This document shows positions 6,893-16,182 of a stretch of DNA of 64,000 nt, one piece after another; the first letter of the stretch is position 1, and the number at the start of each line of letters is the position of its first letter. The position numbers were made by a program, and so were the translations under genes. Origin of the DNA: 3107 sp001483205 (GTDB lineage Bacteria > Pseudomonadota > Alphaproteobacteria > Rhodobacterales > Rhodobacteraceae). Below the pieces are notes generated by a model. It was not told the origin of the DNA. It saw nothing but the letters and a program-made list of their open reading frames with translations, and did not search any database. The stretch covers positions 2,108,001 to 2,172,000 of the forward strand of contig OZ219809.1 in NCBI GenBank assembly GCA_964291375.2, given 5' to 3'.

Positions 6893-9623
6893 GCCGCCGC
6901 CCTTTCCGCGCCTTCGCGAATCGCATCCCGCAGGCGCTGCTCCAGCCGCGCCTGTTTTTGCTTTGAATGGAGCTTGAGGCCAAACATGTCTTTCACATAG
7001 AAACTGTCCACCGCCTGCTCGCCATAGGTCGCAATCACCGCCGAGGCGATACAGACATTCGCCGCCGCCAGTGTGCGGGTAAGGTCATAGAGCAAGCCGG
7101 GGCGGTCACGGGTATCGACCTCGATGATGGTGTGAATCTCTGACCCTTCGTTGTCAAACAGGATCGTGGTCGGCACCCGAAAGGCCCGTTCCCGCTTTTT
7201 CAGCCGGTCGCGGGATTTCAGGGCCTCGCGCGCAACGATCCGCCCGGCCAGGGTCTCGTCAATCATCCGGCGCAGGCGCGGCAGGTGGTCGGCGGCATAG
7301 GGGTGGCCGTCGCCGTCCTGTATCCAGAAAACCGTCGTCGCATGGCCGTCTTTCGACGTATAGGTGCGCGCGTCAACCACATTCGCCCCCACCAGCGCCA
7401 GAGCCCCCGCCAGACGGGAAAAGACCCCCGGATGATCGGCCAGCGCAAAGCACAGGCGGGTGGCATCGCGCAGCGCGTCCGGTTTCAGGTCGATACGGAT
7501 TTCATCTGCGCCCAACCCCTGCAACAGCCGGGCAAAGACCGCGTGCTCATCGGTGCGCAGCCCCTGCCAGTACGCCCCGTAATGGCGCTGAGATTCCGCC
7601 CGTATCCGCGCCGCGTCCCAGCCGGACAGCCGGTCGCGCAGAGCTTTGCGGGCCTGTTCCTCGCGCAGGGTGGTGCTCAGCGCCTCAAGCCCGCCCTCAA
7701 GCACCAGAGCGGTTGACCGGTAGAGCTCTCGCAGCAGCATGGCCTTCCAGTTGTTCCAGGCGTCAGGGCCGACCCCGCGAATATCACAGACGGTCAGCAC
7801 CGTCAGCAGGTCCAGATTGGCACGGTTCTTCACCGCCTTGGCAAAGGCCCGCACGGTGCGCGGATCGGAAATATCGCGCTTCTGCGCCATGTCCGACATC
7901 AGCAGGTGATGCCGCACCAGCCACTCAACGGTTTCGCATTCGTCCTTTTTCAACCCCAGCCGGGGCGCAACCTGCCGGGCAATCCGCGCACCAAGCACGG
8001 AATGGTCCTGACCACGGCCCTTGCCGATGTCATGCAGCAACAGCGCCACGTAAAGCACCCGGCGGTTGACCCCCTGGCCGAGAATGCCCGAGGCAACCGG
8101 CAGGTTCTCGATCAGCTCTCCCCGCTCGATCATTGCCAGTTGCGCGATGCACTGGATGGTGTGTTCGTCCACCGTATAGCTGTGATACATGTTGAACTGC
8201 ATCATCGCGACAATGGGGGCAAATTCGGGGATAAAGGCGGCCAGCACCCCCAGCTCATTCATCCGCCGCAGGGCGCGTTCGGGGTTGCCGTGCTTCAGCA
8301 ACAGGTCGAGAAACAGGCGCACGGCCTCTTTGTCCCGGCGCATCCCGTCATCAATCCGGTGCAGATTGGCCGCCACCAGACGCATGGCGTCCGGGTGGAT
8401 CAGATAACCGGTGCGCAGGGCCTCCTCGAACAGCCTGAGCAGGTTGAGCTTATCGGCCAGAAACCCCGGTTCATCCGCGATGACCAGCCGGTTGCGGATC
8501 AGCCTGTATCCGGGGCGCAGCTTTTTCTTGCGGCGCAGAAACCCCATGACATCCGGGGCGCGCTTGATATGGGCGGCTTCCATCGCGGTCAGGAAAATAC
8601 GGGTCAGGTCGCCGGTCATCGTGGCATGGCGAAAGTAATCCTGCATAAAATGCTCTACGGCCCGCCGCCCGCCGGTATTGGTATAGCCCAGCCGCCGCGC
8701 CACCTCGACCTGAAGGTCAAAGGTCAGCCGGTCCACCGCGCGCCCGGTGATCAGGTGCAGATGACAGCGCACCGCCCACAGAAAGTTTTCCGCCGCCATG
8801 AACCCGGCGAACTCTTCGGCGGTAAAGACATTGATCGACACCAGGTCCGCGGTCTGCCGCACCCGGTGCAGGTATTTGGCGATCCAGAACAGCGATTGCA
8901 GGTCGCGCAGGCCGCCCTTGCCCTCTTTCACGTTCGGCTCGACCACATAGCGCTGGCCGCCCTGCTTTTCGTGCCGCACGTCGCGCTCGGCCAGCTTGGC
9001 CTCGATAAAGTCCCGTGCGGTGCCGGTGAACAGCCGTTTGCGCAGGGTGTCGTCCAGCTCTTGGGCCAGGGGCGCGTGGCCGGTCAGAAACCGGTGCTCA
9101 AGCAGCGCGGTCAGGATCGTGTGGTCTTCCCGCCCCAGATTGACACAATCGCGGACCGTGCGGGTGGCATGGCCCACCTTCAGCCCCAGATCCCACAGGA
9201 TATAAAGCATCGATTCGATCACGCTTTCGGCCCATGGGGTGATCTTATAGGGGATCAGGAACAGCAGATCGGCATCGGAATGGGGGCCATCTCGGCCCGG
9301 CCATAGCCGCCCGTCGCCAACAGTGAAAGCCGCTCGCCCTCGGTCGGGTTGGGCCGGGGATGCAGCCATTCGCTCGCCGCGCGAAAGGCGCAATCGGTCA
9401 GACAGTCGGTCAGATAGGCATAGGCACGGGTGGCCCCGCGCGCGTCCAGGGGGTCGGCCCCGAATGCCTCGCCAATCGCCCGAAGCGCGGATTGGCGCGC
9501 CGCGCGCAGAACCGCGGCGGTTTCCGTCCGGCGCGTCAGGTCATCGGGGGCGCGGTCAATCCGGGCGGCAAGGGCGCGGGCGACGGCATCGGTGTCGAAA
9601 ACCGCCCCGGGCGGGCAAATCAT
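6889..9623 (-). pseudogene. glnD: [Protein-PII] uridylyltransferase GlnD, frameshifted in the nucleotidyltransferase motif
   Basis: GlnD uridylylates and deuridylylates PII proteins in response to glutamine. All domains are present but in two frames. Frame A (9623 to ~9287) encodes the N-terminus up to LLATGGYGRAEMAP. Frame B (~9281 to 6889) resumes with SDADLLFLIPYK and continues through the GlnD helical domain, the HD domain (LLLHDIGKGRGQDHS, VRHHLLMSDMAQKRD) and two C-terminal ACT domains. The break lies in the conserved GG-G-R--M-P-SD-D motif at a run of five G on the + strand (9282-9286); six would restore one ~911-residue protein, the normal length. As read, no active enzyme is made, unless this is a base-calling error. 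The restored start at 9623 is by homology; the ribosome binding site is weak. The gene overlaps murJ. Confidence 0.85.
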
Positions 9624-9666
9624 GGCATCAGAGGGGGGCGGGTGTGGCGGGATCGCCACACACAGG

Positions 9667-10839
9667 TCAGAACCCGGCACCGCCGAAACTTCTGGGCGCG
9701 GGGTCGATGATGACCACCTGCCCGTCCTCGATCATGGCAACGGCAAGCGCGCGCTCATTGGTGCCGTCGGGCAACAGGCGGAAAACCCCGTTCACGCCGA
9801 CAAACCCGGCGGGATGGGCCAGCGCCGCCCCGGTCAGCGCGTCCGACCGCCCTGCCGCCGCCAGCGCGCCGATGGCGGCAATCCCGTCATGGGCAAGACC
9901 GGCAATCGGGTGCGGTGGTTCCCCGAACGCAAGGGTATAGCGGTCATTGAACCGCGCGGTCAGGCCGGGATCAGGCAGCGCAAACCAACCGTTCTGAACA
10001 CCGGGCAACGCCAGGGCAGAGGCCGGGATGTCCCAGCGGCGCAGGCCGATATACTGCGTCGTCTCCGGGGTGATGCCGTTTTCCTTCAGAAGCTGGGTCA
10101 AGAGCGGCAGCGCCCCGTCGGTGCCCGAGGTCAGAAACACCGATTGCGCGCCGGACAGGCCGGCCTCTTCCGCAATCAGCGGAATCGCGTCGATCAGCCC
10201 GGTTTGCGACATCCCGAACGAGGCAACCGCCATCACCTGTCCGCCCGCCCGCGTCACCGCCCCGGCAATCGCATCGCGCCCGATGGTCTCTGCCGTGTCC
10301 AGCCCATGCACGATCATCACGTCGCCTTTGCCCTGCCGCACCGCGAATCGCGCCAGCCGGTCAGCGGTATTGCGAAAGGTATTGCCCAAAACAAAGACAT
10401 TCCCCCCCGCAATCCCGGCATTGTTGGAAAAAGACAGGACATTCACATTGCGCCCGGCAACCGCAAGCCCGGCGGCATTTGCGGCCTCGGCAAAGACCGG
10501 GCCAAGGATGATCCGCGCCCCGTCATCGACGGCCTGGCTGGCGGCTTCTGCCGCGCGCCCCGGCTGGCCCGCCGTCGGATAGACGCGCAAGTCAATGCGC
10601 GCGCCGTCCAGATCGGCAATCGCCATCCGGGCCGCGTTTTCAAGGCTTCGGGCGATCACCGCGTGGCTGGGAACGGGCGAATCCCCCGGCACCAGCAGGG
10701 CAACGGGAATCGGACGATCCGGGTTGACGGCCAACCCGCCGCCCGTGGTGGCAGGCACACATGCCGCCAGCGCCAAAAGGCTCAGCACAAACGCAATAAG
10801 GCCCGGTGGCTTGCGGGCGGCATTCAAAACGGCGAACAT
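9667..10839 (-). CDS. Penicillin-binding protein activator, LpoA-like lipoprotein
   Basis: A 390-residue exported lipoprotein with a periplasmic-binding-protein fold (LpoA/Leu-Ile-Val-binding type 1 fold). The N-terminus has a signal peptide ending in the lipobox LALAAC. The body carries GARIILGPVFAEAANAAG and VLSFSNNAGIAGGNVFVLG, typical of alphaproteobacterial PBP activators. The start at 10839 is chosen because AGGGGG lies just upstream and it places a compact signal peptide; an upstream alternative at 10875 is possible. It is divergent from rsmI, and its stop is 43 bases before the likely glnD start. A role in activating peptidoglycan synthases is inferred from family only. Confidence 0.85.
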   Translation of the reverse strand: MFAVLNAARKPPGLIAFVLSLLALAACVPATTGGGLAVNPDRPIPVALLVPGDSPVPSHAVIARSLENAARMAIADLDGARIDLRVYPTAGQPGRAAEAASQAVDDGARIILGPVFAEAANAAGLAVAGRNVNVLSFSNNAGIAGGNVFVLGNTFRNTADRLARFAVRQGKGDVMIVHGLDTAETIGRDAIAGAVTRAGGQVMAVASFGMSQTGLIDAIPLIAEEAGLSGAQSVFLTSGTDGALPLLTQLLKENGITPETTQYIGLRRWDIPASALALPGVQNGWFALPDPGLTARFNDRYTLAFGEPPHPIAGLAHDGIAAIGALAAAGRSDALTGAALAHPAGFVGVNGVFRLLPDGTNERALAVAMIEDGQVVIIDPAPRSFGGAGF

Positions 10840-10921
10840 GGGCACGGCTTTTCCCCCTGTGTGGAGTAATGGCACGGGCAGACTAAGCCCTCGAACGCGA
10901 ACTGTAAATGATGAGCCGCAG

Positions 10922-11797
10922 ATGAACAGCGCCCCCTGGTCGAAAACCCCGCTTTCCCCCGGCCTCTATTTCGTGGCGACACCGATCGGCGCGGCGCGGG
11001 ATATTACGCTCCGGGCGCTTGATGTGCTGGCATCGGCAGACGTGATTGCCGCCGAGGACACGCGCACCCTGCGCAGGCTGATGGACATTCACGGCATCGG
11101 GTCCGGGGGGCGGCGGATGATTGCCTGTCACGACCACAGCGGCGCGCAGGTGGTGGCGCGGCTGGTGCAGGACATCGCGGCGGGGAAATCCGTGGCCTAT
11201 GGGTCAGAGGCCGGCACGCCTCTGGTCTCTGACCCCGGTTTCGGGCTGGCGCGGGCGGTGATTGCTGCCGGGCTGCCGGTGACCACGGTGCCGGGGCCGT
11301 CGGCGATGATTGCGGCGCTGACGGTTGCCGGGCTGCCGACGGACCGGTTTCTGTTTGCCGGGTTTCCCCCGAGCGCGCGGCCCGCCCGCCTGCGGTTCCT
11401 GCGGGAACTCGCGCCGGTTCCGGCGACGCTGGTGTTTTATGAATCGCCCCGGCGCATTCGGGCGACGCTGGCGGATTGTGCGGCGTGTTTCGGCGGCGAC
11501 CGGCGGGCGGCGCTGTGCCGGGAACTGACCAAGAAATTCGAGCAAACCCTGCGCGGCACCCTGGGCGATCTGGCAGAGGCATTCGCGGACCGGGACGTGA
11601 AGGGCGAAATCGTGCTGCTGATCGAAAAGGGCGCGGGCGGGTCGGTTGCGGACGCGGAAAGTATCGAGGCCGCCCTGAAAGACGCCCTGAAGACGATGCG
11701 TGTGAAGGACGCCGCCGCCCATGTCGCTGCCCGCCTGTCCCTGCCGCGCCGTCGGGTCTATCAGGCGGCGCTGGCGATAGAGGCGCGCGGGGAATGA
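10922..11797 (+). CDS. rsmI: 16S rRNA (cytidine-1402-2'-O)-methyltransferase RsmI
   Basis: SAM-dependent tetrapyrrole-methylase-fold enzyme that 2'-O-methylates C1402 of 16S rRNA. The 291-residue product shows LYFVATPIGAARDITLRALD, AAEDTRTLRRLM, YGSEAGTPLVSDPG, TVPGPSAMIAALTVAGLPTDRF, FYESPRRI and CRELTKKFE, all in family order. The ATG at 10922 begins the protein just before the conserved core; longer upstream frames are shadows of the divergent lipoprotein gene. The stop overlaps the yraN start (ATGA). Confidence 0.95.
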   Translation: MNSAPWSKTPLSPGLYFVATPIGAARDITLRALDVLASADVIAAEDTRTLRRLMDIHGIGSGGRRMIACHDHSGAQVVARLVQDIAAGKSVAYGSEAGTPLVSDPGFGLARAVIAAGLPVTTVPGPSAMIAALTVAGLPTDRFLFAGFPPSARPARLRFLRELAPVPATLVFYESPRRIRATLADCAACFGGDRRAALCRELTKKFEQTLRGTLGDLAEAFADRDVKGEIVLLIEKGAGGSVADAESIEAALKDALKTMRVKDAAAHVAARLSLPRRRVYQAALAIEARGE

Positions 11798-12150
11798 GCG
11801 GCCTTACCTCTTATCACGCGGGCCTTGCCGCCGAGGAAGCCGTGGCGCGGCATTATCAGGCCTTTGGGATGCGCCTGTGCGCGCGGCGCTGGCGCGGGGC
11901 GGGCGGAGAGGTGGACCTGATCTTTGAGCAGGACGGCGGCGCGCTGATCTTTGTCGAGGTCAAGAAAGGCCGGAGCTTTGATGCCGCCGCGCATCGTCTG
12001 GGCGCGCGTCAGATGGCCCGCATCCGGGCCGCGGCCTCGGAGTTTCTGGCAACCCGGCCCGGGGGACGGCTGACCGAGGCGCGGCTGGATGTGGCGCTGG
12101 TTGATGGCTCGGGCCATGTGCGGGTGATCGAAAACGCCTTCGGCCATTGA
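11794..12150 (+). CDS. yraN: YraN family (UPF0102) nuclease-fold protein
   Basis: A 118-residue UPF0102 protein with the PD-(D/E)XK-like core: GLAAEEAVARHY, then GGEVDLIFEQDGGALIFVEVKKG, followed by the helix ARQMARIRAAASEFL. Biochemical role is unproven; the fold resembles Holliday-junction resolvases. It overlaps rsmI (ATGA), the usual arrangement. The last 24 bases of the gene, plus one base, are repeated exactly at 12421-12445, bracketing an inserted repeat element. Confidence 0.92.
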   Translation: MSGLTSYHAGLAAEEAVARHYQAFGMRLCARRWRGAGGEVDLIFEQDGGALIFVEVKKGRSFDAAAHRLGARQMARIRAAASEFLATRPGGRLTEARLDVALVDGSGHVRVIENAFGH

Positions 12151-12151
12151 A
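12127..12151 (+). repeat. Left copy of a perfect 25-base direct repeat
   Basis: The 25 bases spanning the end of yraN (starting ATCGAAAACG, ending CATTGAA) recur without mismatch at 12421-12445, 294 bases downstream. The two copies flank an R1/R2 repeat element and look like a target-site duplication or a recombination scar. Confidence 0.9.
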
Positions 12152-12420
12152 ATGACCTCTGCATGATGGCTGAGCCGGGCAGCCGCCTGCCTGGGCGGGC
12201 GCTTTCTGCGACAGTTCACACTGGCGATGGTCTTTCCATAAAATCCATACGCTCCAACAAGTTGAGACGTTTTGGGCGCCTGCCGGGGGGTGAGGCCCGT
12301 CTCGGAAACGGTCCGGTGGACCGTTTCAGGGCCGAACGGGCGGAGCCCCAAGGCGCTGCCCGGCGTGCCGCCGGGCGGGAACAGGTCCGGGACTTGGACT
12401 CAAAATCCGGGCGTCAGGCT
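12152..12420 (+). mobile_element. R1 element with nested R2 core, between 25-base direct repeats
   Basis: Begins with ATGACCTCTGCATGATGG (R1 terminus). It then has GAGCCGGGCAGCCGCCTGCC, the ~94-base R2 core (12197-12290, from GGGCGCTTTCTGCGACAG to GCGCCTGCCGGGGGG), a GC-rich hairpin segment (AACGGTCCGGTGGACCGTT), and GGGACTTGGA, which also occurs next to the R1 copy at 59500. There is no protein-coding capacity I would support; an open frame across it exists only because the duplicated yraN end supplies a stop. It looks like a non-autonomous mobile or MITE-like unit. Confidence 0.65.
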
Positions 12421-12445
12421 ATCGAAAACGCCTTCGGCCATTGAA
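12421..12445 (+). repeat. Right copy of the 25-base direct repeat
   Basis: Identical to 12127-12151 (end of yraN). It recreates the yraN terminal codons and stop out of context, 60 bases before the gshB start. Confidence 0.9.
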
Positions 12446-12505
12446 CCGGCGGTGGCCATCGTCCATGTAGGGCCGGGGATCATGCAATGCAGGAGCACGC
12501 CGCCC

Positions 12506-13441
12506 GTGAAGGTCGCCTTTCAGATGGACCCGATTGCCGGGGTCGATATTGACGCCGACAGCAGCTTTCGCCTGGCAGAGGAAGCACAGGCGCGCGGGCA
12601 CCGGCTTTGGTATTACCCGCCCGAGGCGCTGAGCTATGCGACCGGCCGGGTGGTGGCGCAGGCGCAGGCGATGCAGGTGCGGCGCGAACAGGGCAACCAT
12701 GTCATCCTGGGGCCGGTGGAAGAGATCGACCTGGCAGAGATGGATGTGGTCTGGTTGCGGCAGGATCCGCCCTTTGACATGCTCTATATCACCACGACCC
12801 ATCTGCTGGAGCGTATCCGCCCCGGCACGCTGGTGGTCAATGATCCGTTCTGGGTGCGCAACTGCCCGGAAAAGCTGTTGGCGCTCGATTTTGCCGATCT
12901 GATGCCGCCGACGGTGATTGCCCGCGATCTGGGGGTGATCCGCGCCTTTCGCCAACAGCACGGCGATATGATCATCAAACCGCTTTACGGCAATGGCGGC
13001 GCGGGGGTGTTCCGGCTGACGCCCGAGGACGGCAACCTGTCGGCGCTGCATGAGCTTTTCACCGGGTTTGACCGCGCGCCCCTGATTGCGCAGAAATTCC
13101 TGCCCGAGGTGGCGGGGGGCGATAAGCGGATTATCCTTGTGGATGGTGAGGCGGCGGGCGCGATCAACCGGGTGCCCGCGCCGGGCGAGACGCGCTCGAA
13201 CCTTCATGCGGGCGGGCGGGCTGAGAAGGCGGCGCTTGACGACCGGGATCGCGAGATTTGCGCCGCGGTTGGCCCGGTGTTGCGGGAAAGAGGGCAGGTT
13301 TTCGCCGGGATTGACGTGATCGGCGGATACCTGACCGAGATCAACCTGACTTCCCCTACCGGCATTCAGGAGCTGGAGCGGTTTGACGGTGGCAATGTGG
13401 CCGCCGGAATCTGGGAAGCGATTGAGGCGCGGCGGGGGTGA
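12506..13441 (+). CDS. gshB: Glutathione synthetase
   Basis: ATP-grasp ligase joining glycine to gamma-glutamylcysteine. The GTG at 12506 (protein begins MKVAFQMDPI, as in most GshB) is preceded by GGAG with 10-base spacing. An in-frame ATG at 12482 would add eight atypical residues. Motifs seen are VVWLRQDPPFDMLYITTTHLLE, VVNDPFWVRNCPEKLLAL, MIIKPLYGNGGAGVF, QKFLPEVAGGDKRIILVDGE and the metal-binding EINLTSPTGIQEL. The length of 311 residues matches the family. yraN-gshB adjacency is usual, but here the two are separated by the repeat insertion. Confidence 0.95.
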   Translation: MKVAFQMDPIAGVDIDADSSFRLAEEAQARGHRLWYYPPEALSYATGRVVAQAQAMQVRREQGNHVILGPVEEIDLAEMDVVWLRQDPPFDMLYITTTHLLERIRPGTLVVNDPFWVRNCPEKLLALDFADLMPPTVIARDLGVIRAFRQQHGDMIIKPLYGNGGAGVFRLTPEDGNLSALHELFTGFDRAPLIAQKFLPEVAGGDKRIILVDGEAAGAINRVPAPGETRSNLHAGGRAEKAALDDRDREICAAVGPVLRERGQVFAGIDVIGGYLTEINLTSPTGIQELERFDGGNVAAGIWEAIEARRG

Positions 13442-13471
13442 GCGGGAATACCGGCCCGGAAAACCTTTGCA

Positions 13472-13541
13472 AAGACCTCTGGCATAAGGCTGTATATCCC
13501 CCCAAACAACCCGCCCGGCTGAGCGAATATGCAGCAGTCTT
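13472..13541 (+). mobile_element. Short complete R1 element (inverted ends) between gshB and tRNA-Arg
   Basis: Left end AAGACCTCTGGCATA and right end TATGCAGCAGTCTT are imperfect inverted repeats of each other. The interior is the GGCTGTATATCCCCCCAAAC..CCCGCCCGGC subtype. At about 70 bases it is the shortest R1 copy with both ends, supporting a MITE-like structure. Confidence 0.65.
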
Positions 13542-13552
13542 CTGAAAGGCGG

Positions 13553-13629
13553 TGGCGACCCCGGCAGGACTCGAACCTGCAACCTATCCCTTAGGAGGGG
13601 ATTGCTCTATCCTGTTGAGCCACGGGGCC
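13553..13629 (-). tRNA. tRNA-Arg (CCT)
   Basis: 77 bases on the minus strand: acceptor GGCCCCG pairs with CGGGGTC, discriminator G, CCA encoded. The anticodon loop contains CCT within CCCCTCCTAAGGGA, and the T loop is TTCGAGT. It lies convergent to gshB, just after an R1 element. Confidence 0.94.
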
Positions 13630-13809
13630 AGCACGGGGCGCACCATATGCGGAACAGGCGCGGCCTTCAACGCGGATCGGCGGGTTTTCGGCGATTTTCG
13701 TGCCGTCCAAGCCACGCCGTCCTGGGCCTCACCCCCTAAACCTTCACCCGCTCCGATTTCGGATCATACATCGGCCTGAGCGACGCCTCGGCCTTGACCC
13801 GCGCGCCCA

Positions 13810-16182
13810 TCACGTCGATCTCATAACCTGACGCCAGCACCTCAGCCGCGCTTTCGCCCTCGCACGGCACATAGCCCATGCCCACAGCCCCCCCCAGCGT
13901 ATGGCCGTAATTGCCGGAACTGACATAGCCACAATCTCGCCATCCCGCAGCAGCGGTTCATTGTGATACAAAAGCGGCTCCGGCTCGGTCAGCCTGAACT
14001 GCACCATACGGAATTTCGGCCCGGTCTCTTTGCGCGCCAGCACCGCGTCCCGGCCAATGAACCCCGCCTTGCCGGTCCTGACCGCAAAGCCAAGCCCGGC
14101 GTCGATCACATGATCCTCGCAGGTGATGTCATGGCCGAAATGCCGGAACCCCTTTTCGATCCGGCAACTGTCCATCATGTGCATCCCGCACAGCTTGAGG
14201 CCCAGATCCTGCCCGGCCTCCCACAGGGTTTCAAACACATGCCCGGCCATCTCTGCGGGCATATAGACCTCCCATCCCAGCTCGCCCACATAGGTCACCC
14301 GATGCACACGGGCCAGCCCCATGCCGATCTCGATCTCCTGCGCGGTGCCGAACGGGTTGACGGCATTGGAAAAGTCATTCGGAGAGACCTTTTGCAACAG
14401 AGCGCGGGAATTTGGCCCCATCACCGCGAGAACACCCTCGGCGGCGGTCATATCGGTGATGACGACGTTATACTCCCCCTTGTGGCGCATCATCCAGGTC
14501 TGATCCGCCAGCCGGGTCAGCGCGGGCGTCACCACCAGATAGGCGGTCCCGGACAACCGGGTGACGGTCACGTCGGCCTCGATCCCGCCCCGGGGGTTCA
14601 GAAACTGGGTATAGACGATCTTGCCCACCGGCACCGACAGATCACCGCCACAGACATGGTTCAGAAATGCCTCGGCGTCCGGGCCGTCCACCCGCAGCTT
14701 GCCAAAGGACGACATGTCATACATGCCGATGTTTTCCCGCACCGCGCGGTGTTCGGCGGCGGCGTTTTCAAACCAGTTCTGGCGCTTCCAACTGTAGTCA
14801 TAGGCGCGCGCCTGATCGCCCGTGGCAAACCAGTTCGCACGCTCCCACCCGCCAAGTTCGCCAAACACCGCGCCCCGCTCTTGCAGGTGGTGATGAAACG
14901 GGGTCCGGCGCACCCCGCGCGCGGTGGCCTTTTGCCGATAGGGGAAGTGATCGGCATACAGCAGGCCCAGGGTTTCTTTCGAGCGCTCGAACAGATAGCG
15001 CCGGTTGCCCTGAAACGGGTGCATCCGGGAAATATCCACATCGCCCAGATCAAACGGTTTCTGGCCGTCTTCCATCCATTGCGCCAGCGCCATGCCCGCC
15101 CCGCCTGCGGATTGTATGCCGACAGAGTTGAAACCGGCGGCGACCCAGAAATTGTCCGCCTCGGGCGCAAGGCCAAGGTGATAGGCGTCATCGGGGGTAA
15201 AGGATTCCGGCCCGTTGAAAAAGGTATGCACGCCTGCCTCGGCCAGCATCGGCATCCGGTTACAGGCGGCCTCCAGAATCGGCTCAAAATGGTCGAAATC
15301 CTCGGGCAACTGGTCAAACTCGAAACTGTCGGGAATGCCGTCCATCGCCCAGGGCTTGGCGTTCGGCTCGAACGCGCCTAACAGGATTTTGCCTGCGTCT
15401 TCCTTGTAATAGGCGCATTCGTCCGGCACACGCAGCACCGGCATCTGGGTCAGGCCCTCAATGCCCTCGGTGACGATATAGAAATGTTCGCAGGCGTGCA
15501 GCGGCACATTGACCCCGGCCATGCGGCCCACCTGATGGCCCCACATCCCGGCGCAGTTCACCACCATGTCACAGGCGATATGACCCCGGTCGCCACCATC
15601 ATCGGCAACCCAGTCAACCCCGGTGATCCGGCGGCCCTGTCGGGTGATCCCGGCCACCCGGATGCGTTCCCTGACCAGCGCGCCCCGCCTGCGCGCGCCC
15701 TTGGCCAGCGCCAGCGCGATATTGGCCGGGTCACCCTGCCCGTCGAGCGGCAGCCACACCCCTGCGGTCACATCGTCGATATTCAGCGGCGCGTATTTCG
15801 CCTTGACCTCAGCGGGCGATATTTCCTCGACCTCGACCCCGAAGGCCCGCGCCATCGCCGCCTGACGAAAGATTTCCTCTTTGCGCTCTGCGGTCAGGGC
15901 AACGGTGATTGACCCGCAGCGCCGGAACCCGGTGGCAACGCCGGTTTCCTCTTCCAGCGCGCCATAAAGCTCCTGGCTGTATTTCGCCAGTTTCGTCATG
16001 TTGGCGGTGGCCCGCAACTGCGCGATCAGACCCGCCGCGTGCCAGGTGGTGCCACTGGTCAGTTGCTTGCGCTCCAGAAGAACCACGTCCTGCCAGCCCA
16101 GTTTGGTCAGGTGATAGGCAACCGAGCAACCGATGACACCGCCGCCGACGATGACGACGCGGGCATGAGTGGGAAGGGTCAT
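13810..16182 (-). CDS. GcvT-domain FAD-dependent dehydrogenase (dimethylglycine/sarcosine dehydrogenase family), 3' end frameshifted
   Basis: Large two-module enzyme: N-terminal FAD-binding DAO domain (VVIVGGGVIGCSVAYHL, residues ~9-25) with the covalent-flavin motif TTWHAAG (His ~48), and C-terminal aminomethyltransferase (GcvT) domains that pass the released methyl carbon to tetrahydrofolate. It ends abnormally after LLRDGEIVAMSVPAITA. The +1 frame continues with GYVSSGNYGHTLGGAVGMGY and MGARVKAEASLRPMYDPKSE, the normal GcvT C-terminus, stopping at 13736-13738. One missing C on the + strand near 13929-13930 (GTGGC for GTGGGC) explains this; repaired length would be 815 residues, like the neighbour at 16729-19176. 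The ATG overlaps the stop of the split-barrel gene. Substrate (dimethylglycine, sarcosine or another N-methyl amine) is not determinable. Confidence 0.85.
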   Translation of the reverse strand: MTLPTHARVVIVGGGVIGCSVAYHLTKLGWQDVVLLERKQLTSGTTWHAAGLIAQLRATANMTKLAKYSQELYGALEEETGVATGFRRCGSITVALTAERKEEIFRQAAMARAFGVEVEEISPAEVKAKYAPLNIDDVTAGVWLPLDGQGDPANIALALAKGARRRGALVRERIRVAGITRQGRRITGVDWVADDGGDRGHIACDMVVNCAGMWGHQVGRMAGVNVPLHACEHFYIVTEGIEGLTQMPVLRVPDECAYYKEDAGKILLGAFEPNAKPWAMDGIPDSFEFDQLPEDFDHFEPILEAACNRMPMLAEAGVHTFFNGPESFTPDDAYHLGLAPEADNFWVAAGFNSVGIQSAGGAGMALAQWMEDGQKPFDLGDVDISRMHPFQGNRRYLFERSKETLGLLYADHFPYRQKATARGVRRTPFHHHLQERGAVFGELGGWERANWFATGDQARAYDYSWKRQNWFENAAAEHRAVRENIGMYDMSSFGKLRVDGPDAEAFLNHVCGGDLSVPVGKIVYTQFLNPRGGIEADVTVTRLSGTAYLVVTPALTRLADQTWMMRHKGEYNVVITDMTAAEGVLAVMGPNSRALLQKVSPNDFSNAVNPFGTAQEIEIGMGLARVHRVTYVGELGWEVYMPAEMAGHVFETLWEAGQDLGLKLCGMHMMDSCRIEKGFRHFGHDITCEDHVIDAGLGFAVRTGKAGFIGRDAVLARKETGPKFRMVQFRLTEPEPLLYHNEPLLRDGEIVAMSVPAITAIRWGGLWAWAMCRARAKARLRCWRQVMRST

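Noticed and set aside
12163..12444. Open frame across the yraN-gshB gap
   Set aside because: It lies wholly in the repeat element and borrows the duplicated yraN end for its last codons; no family resemblance.
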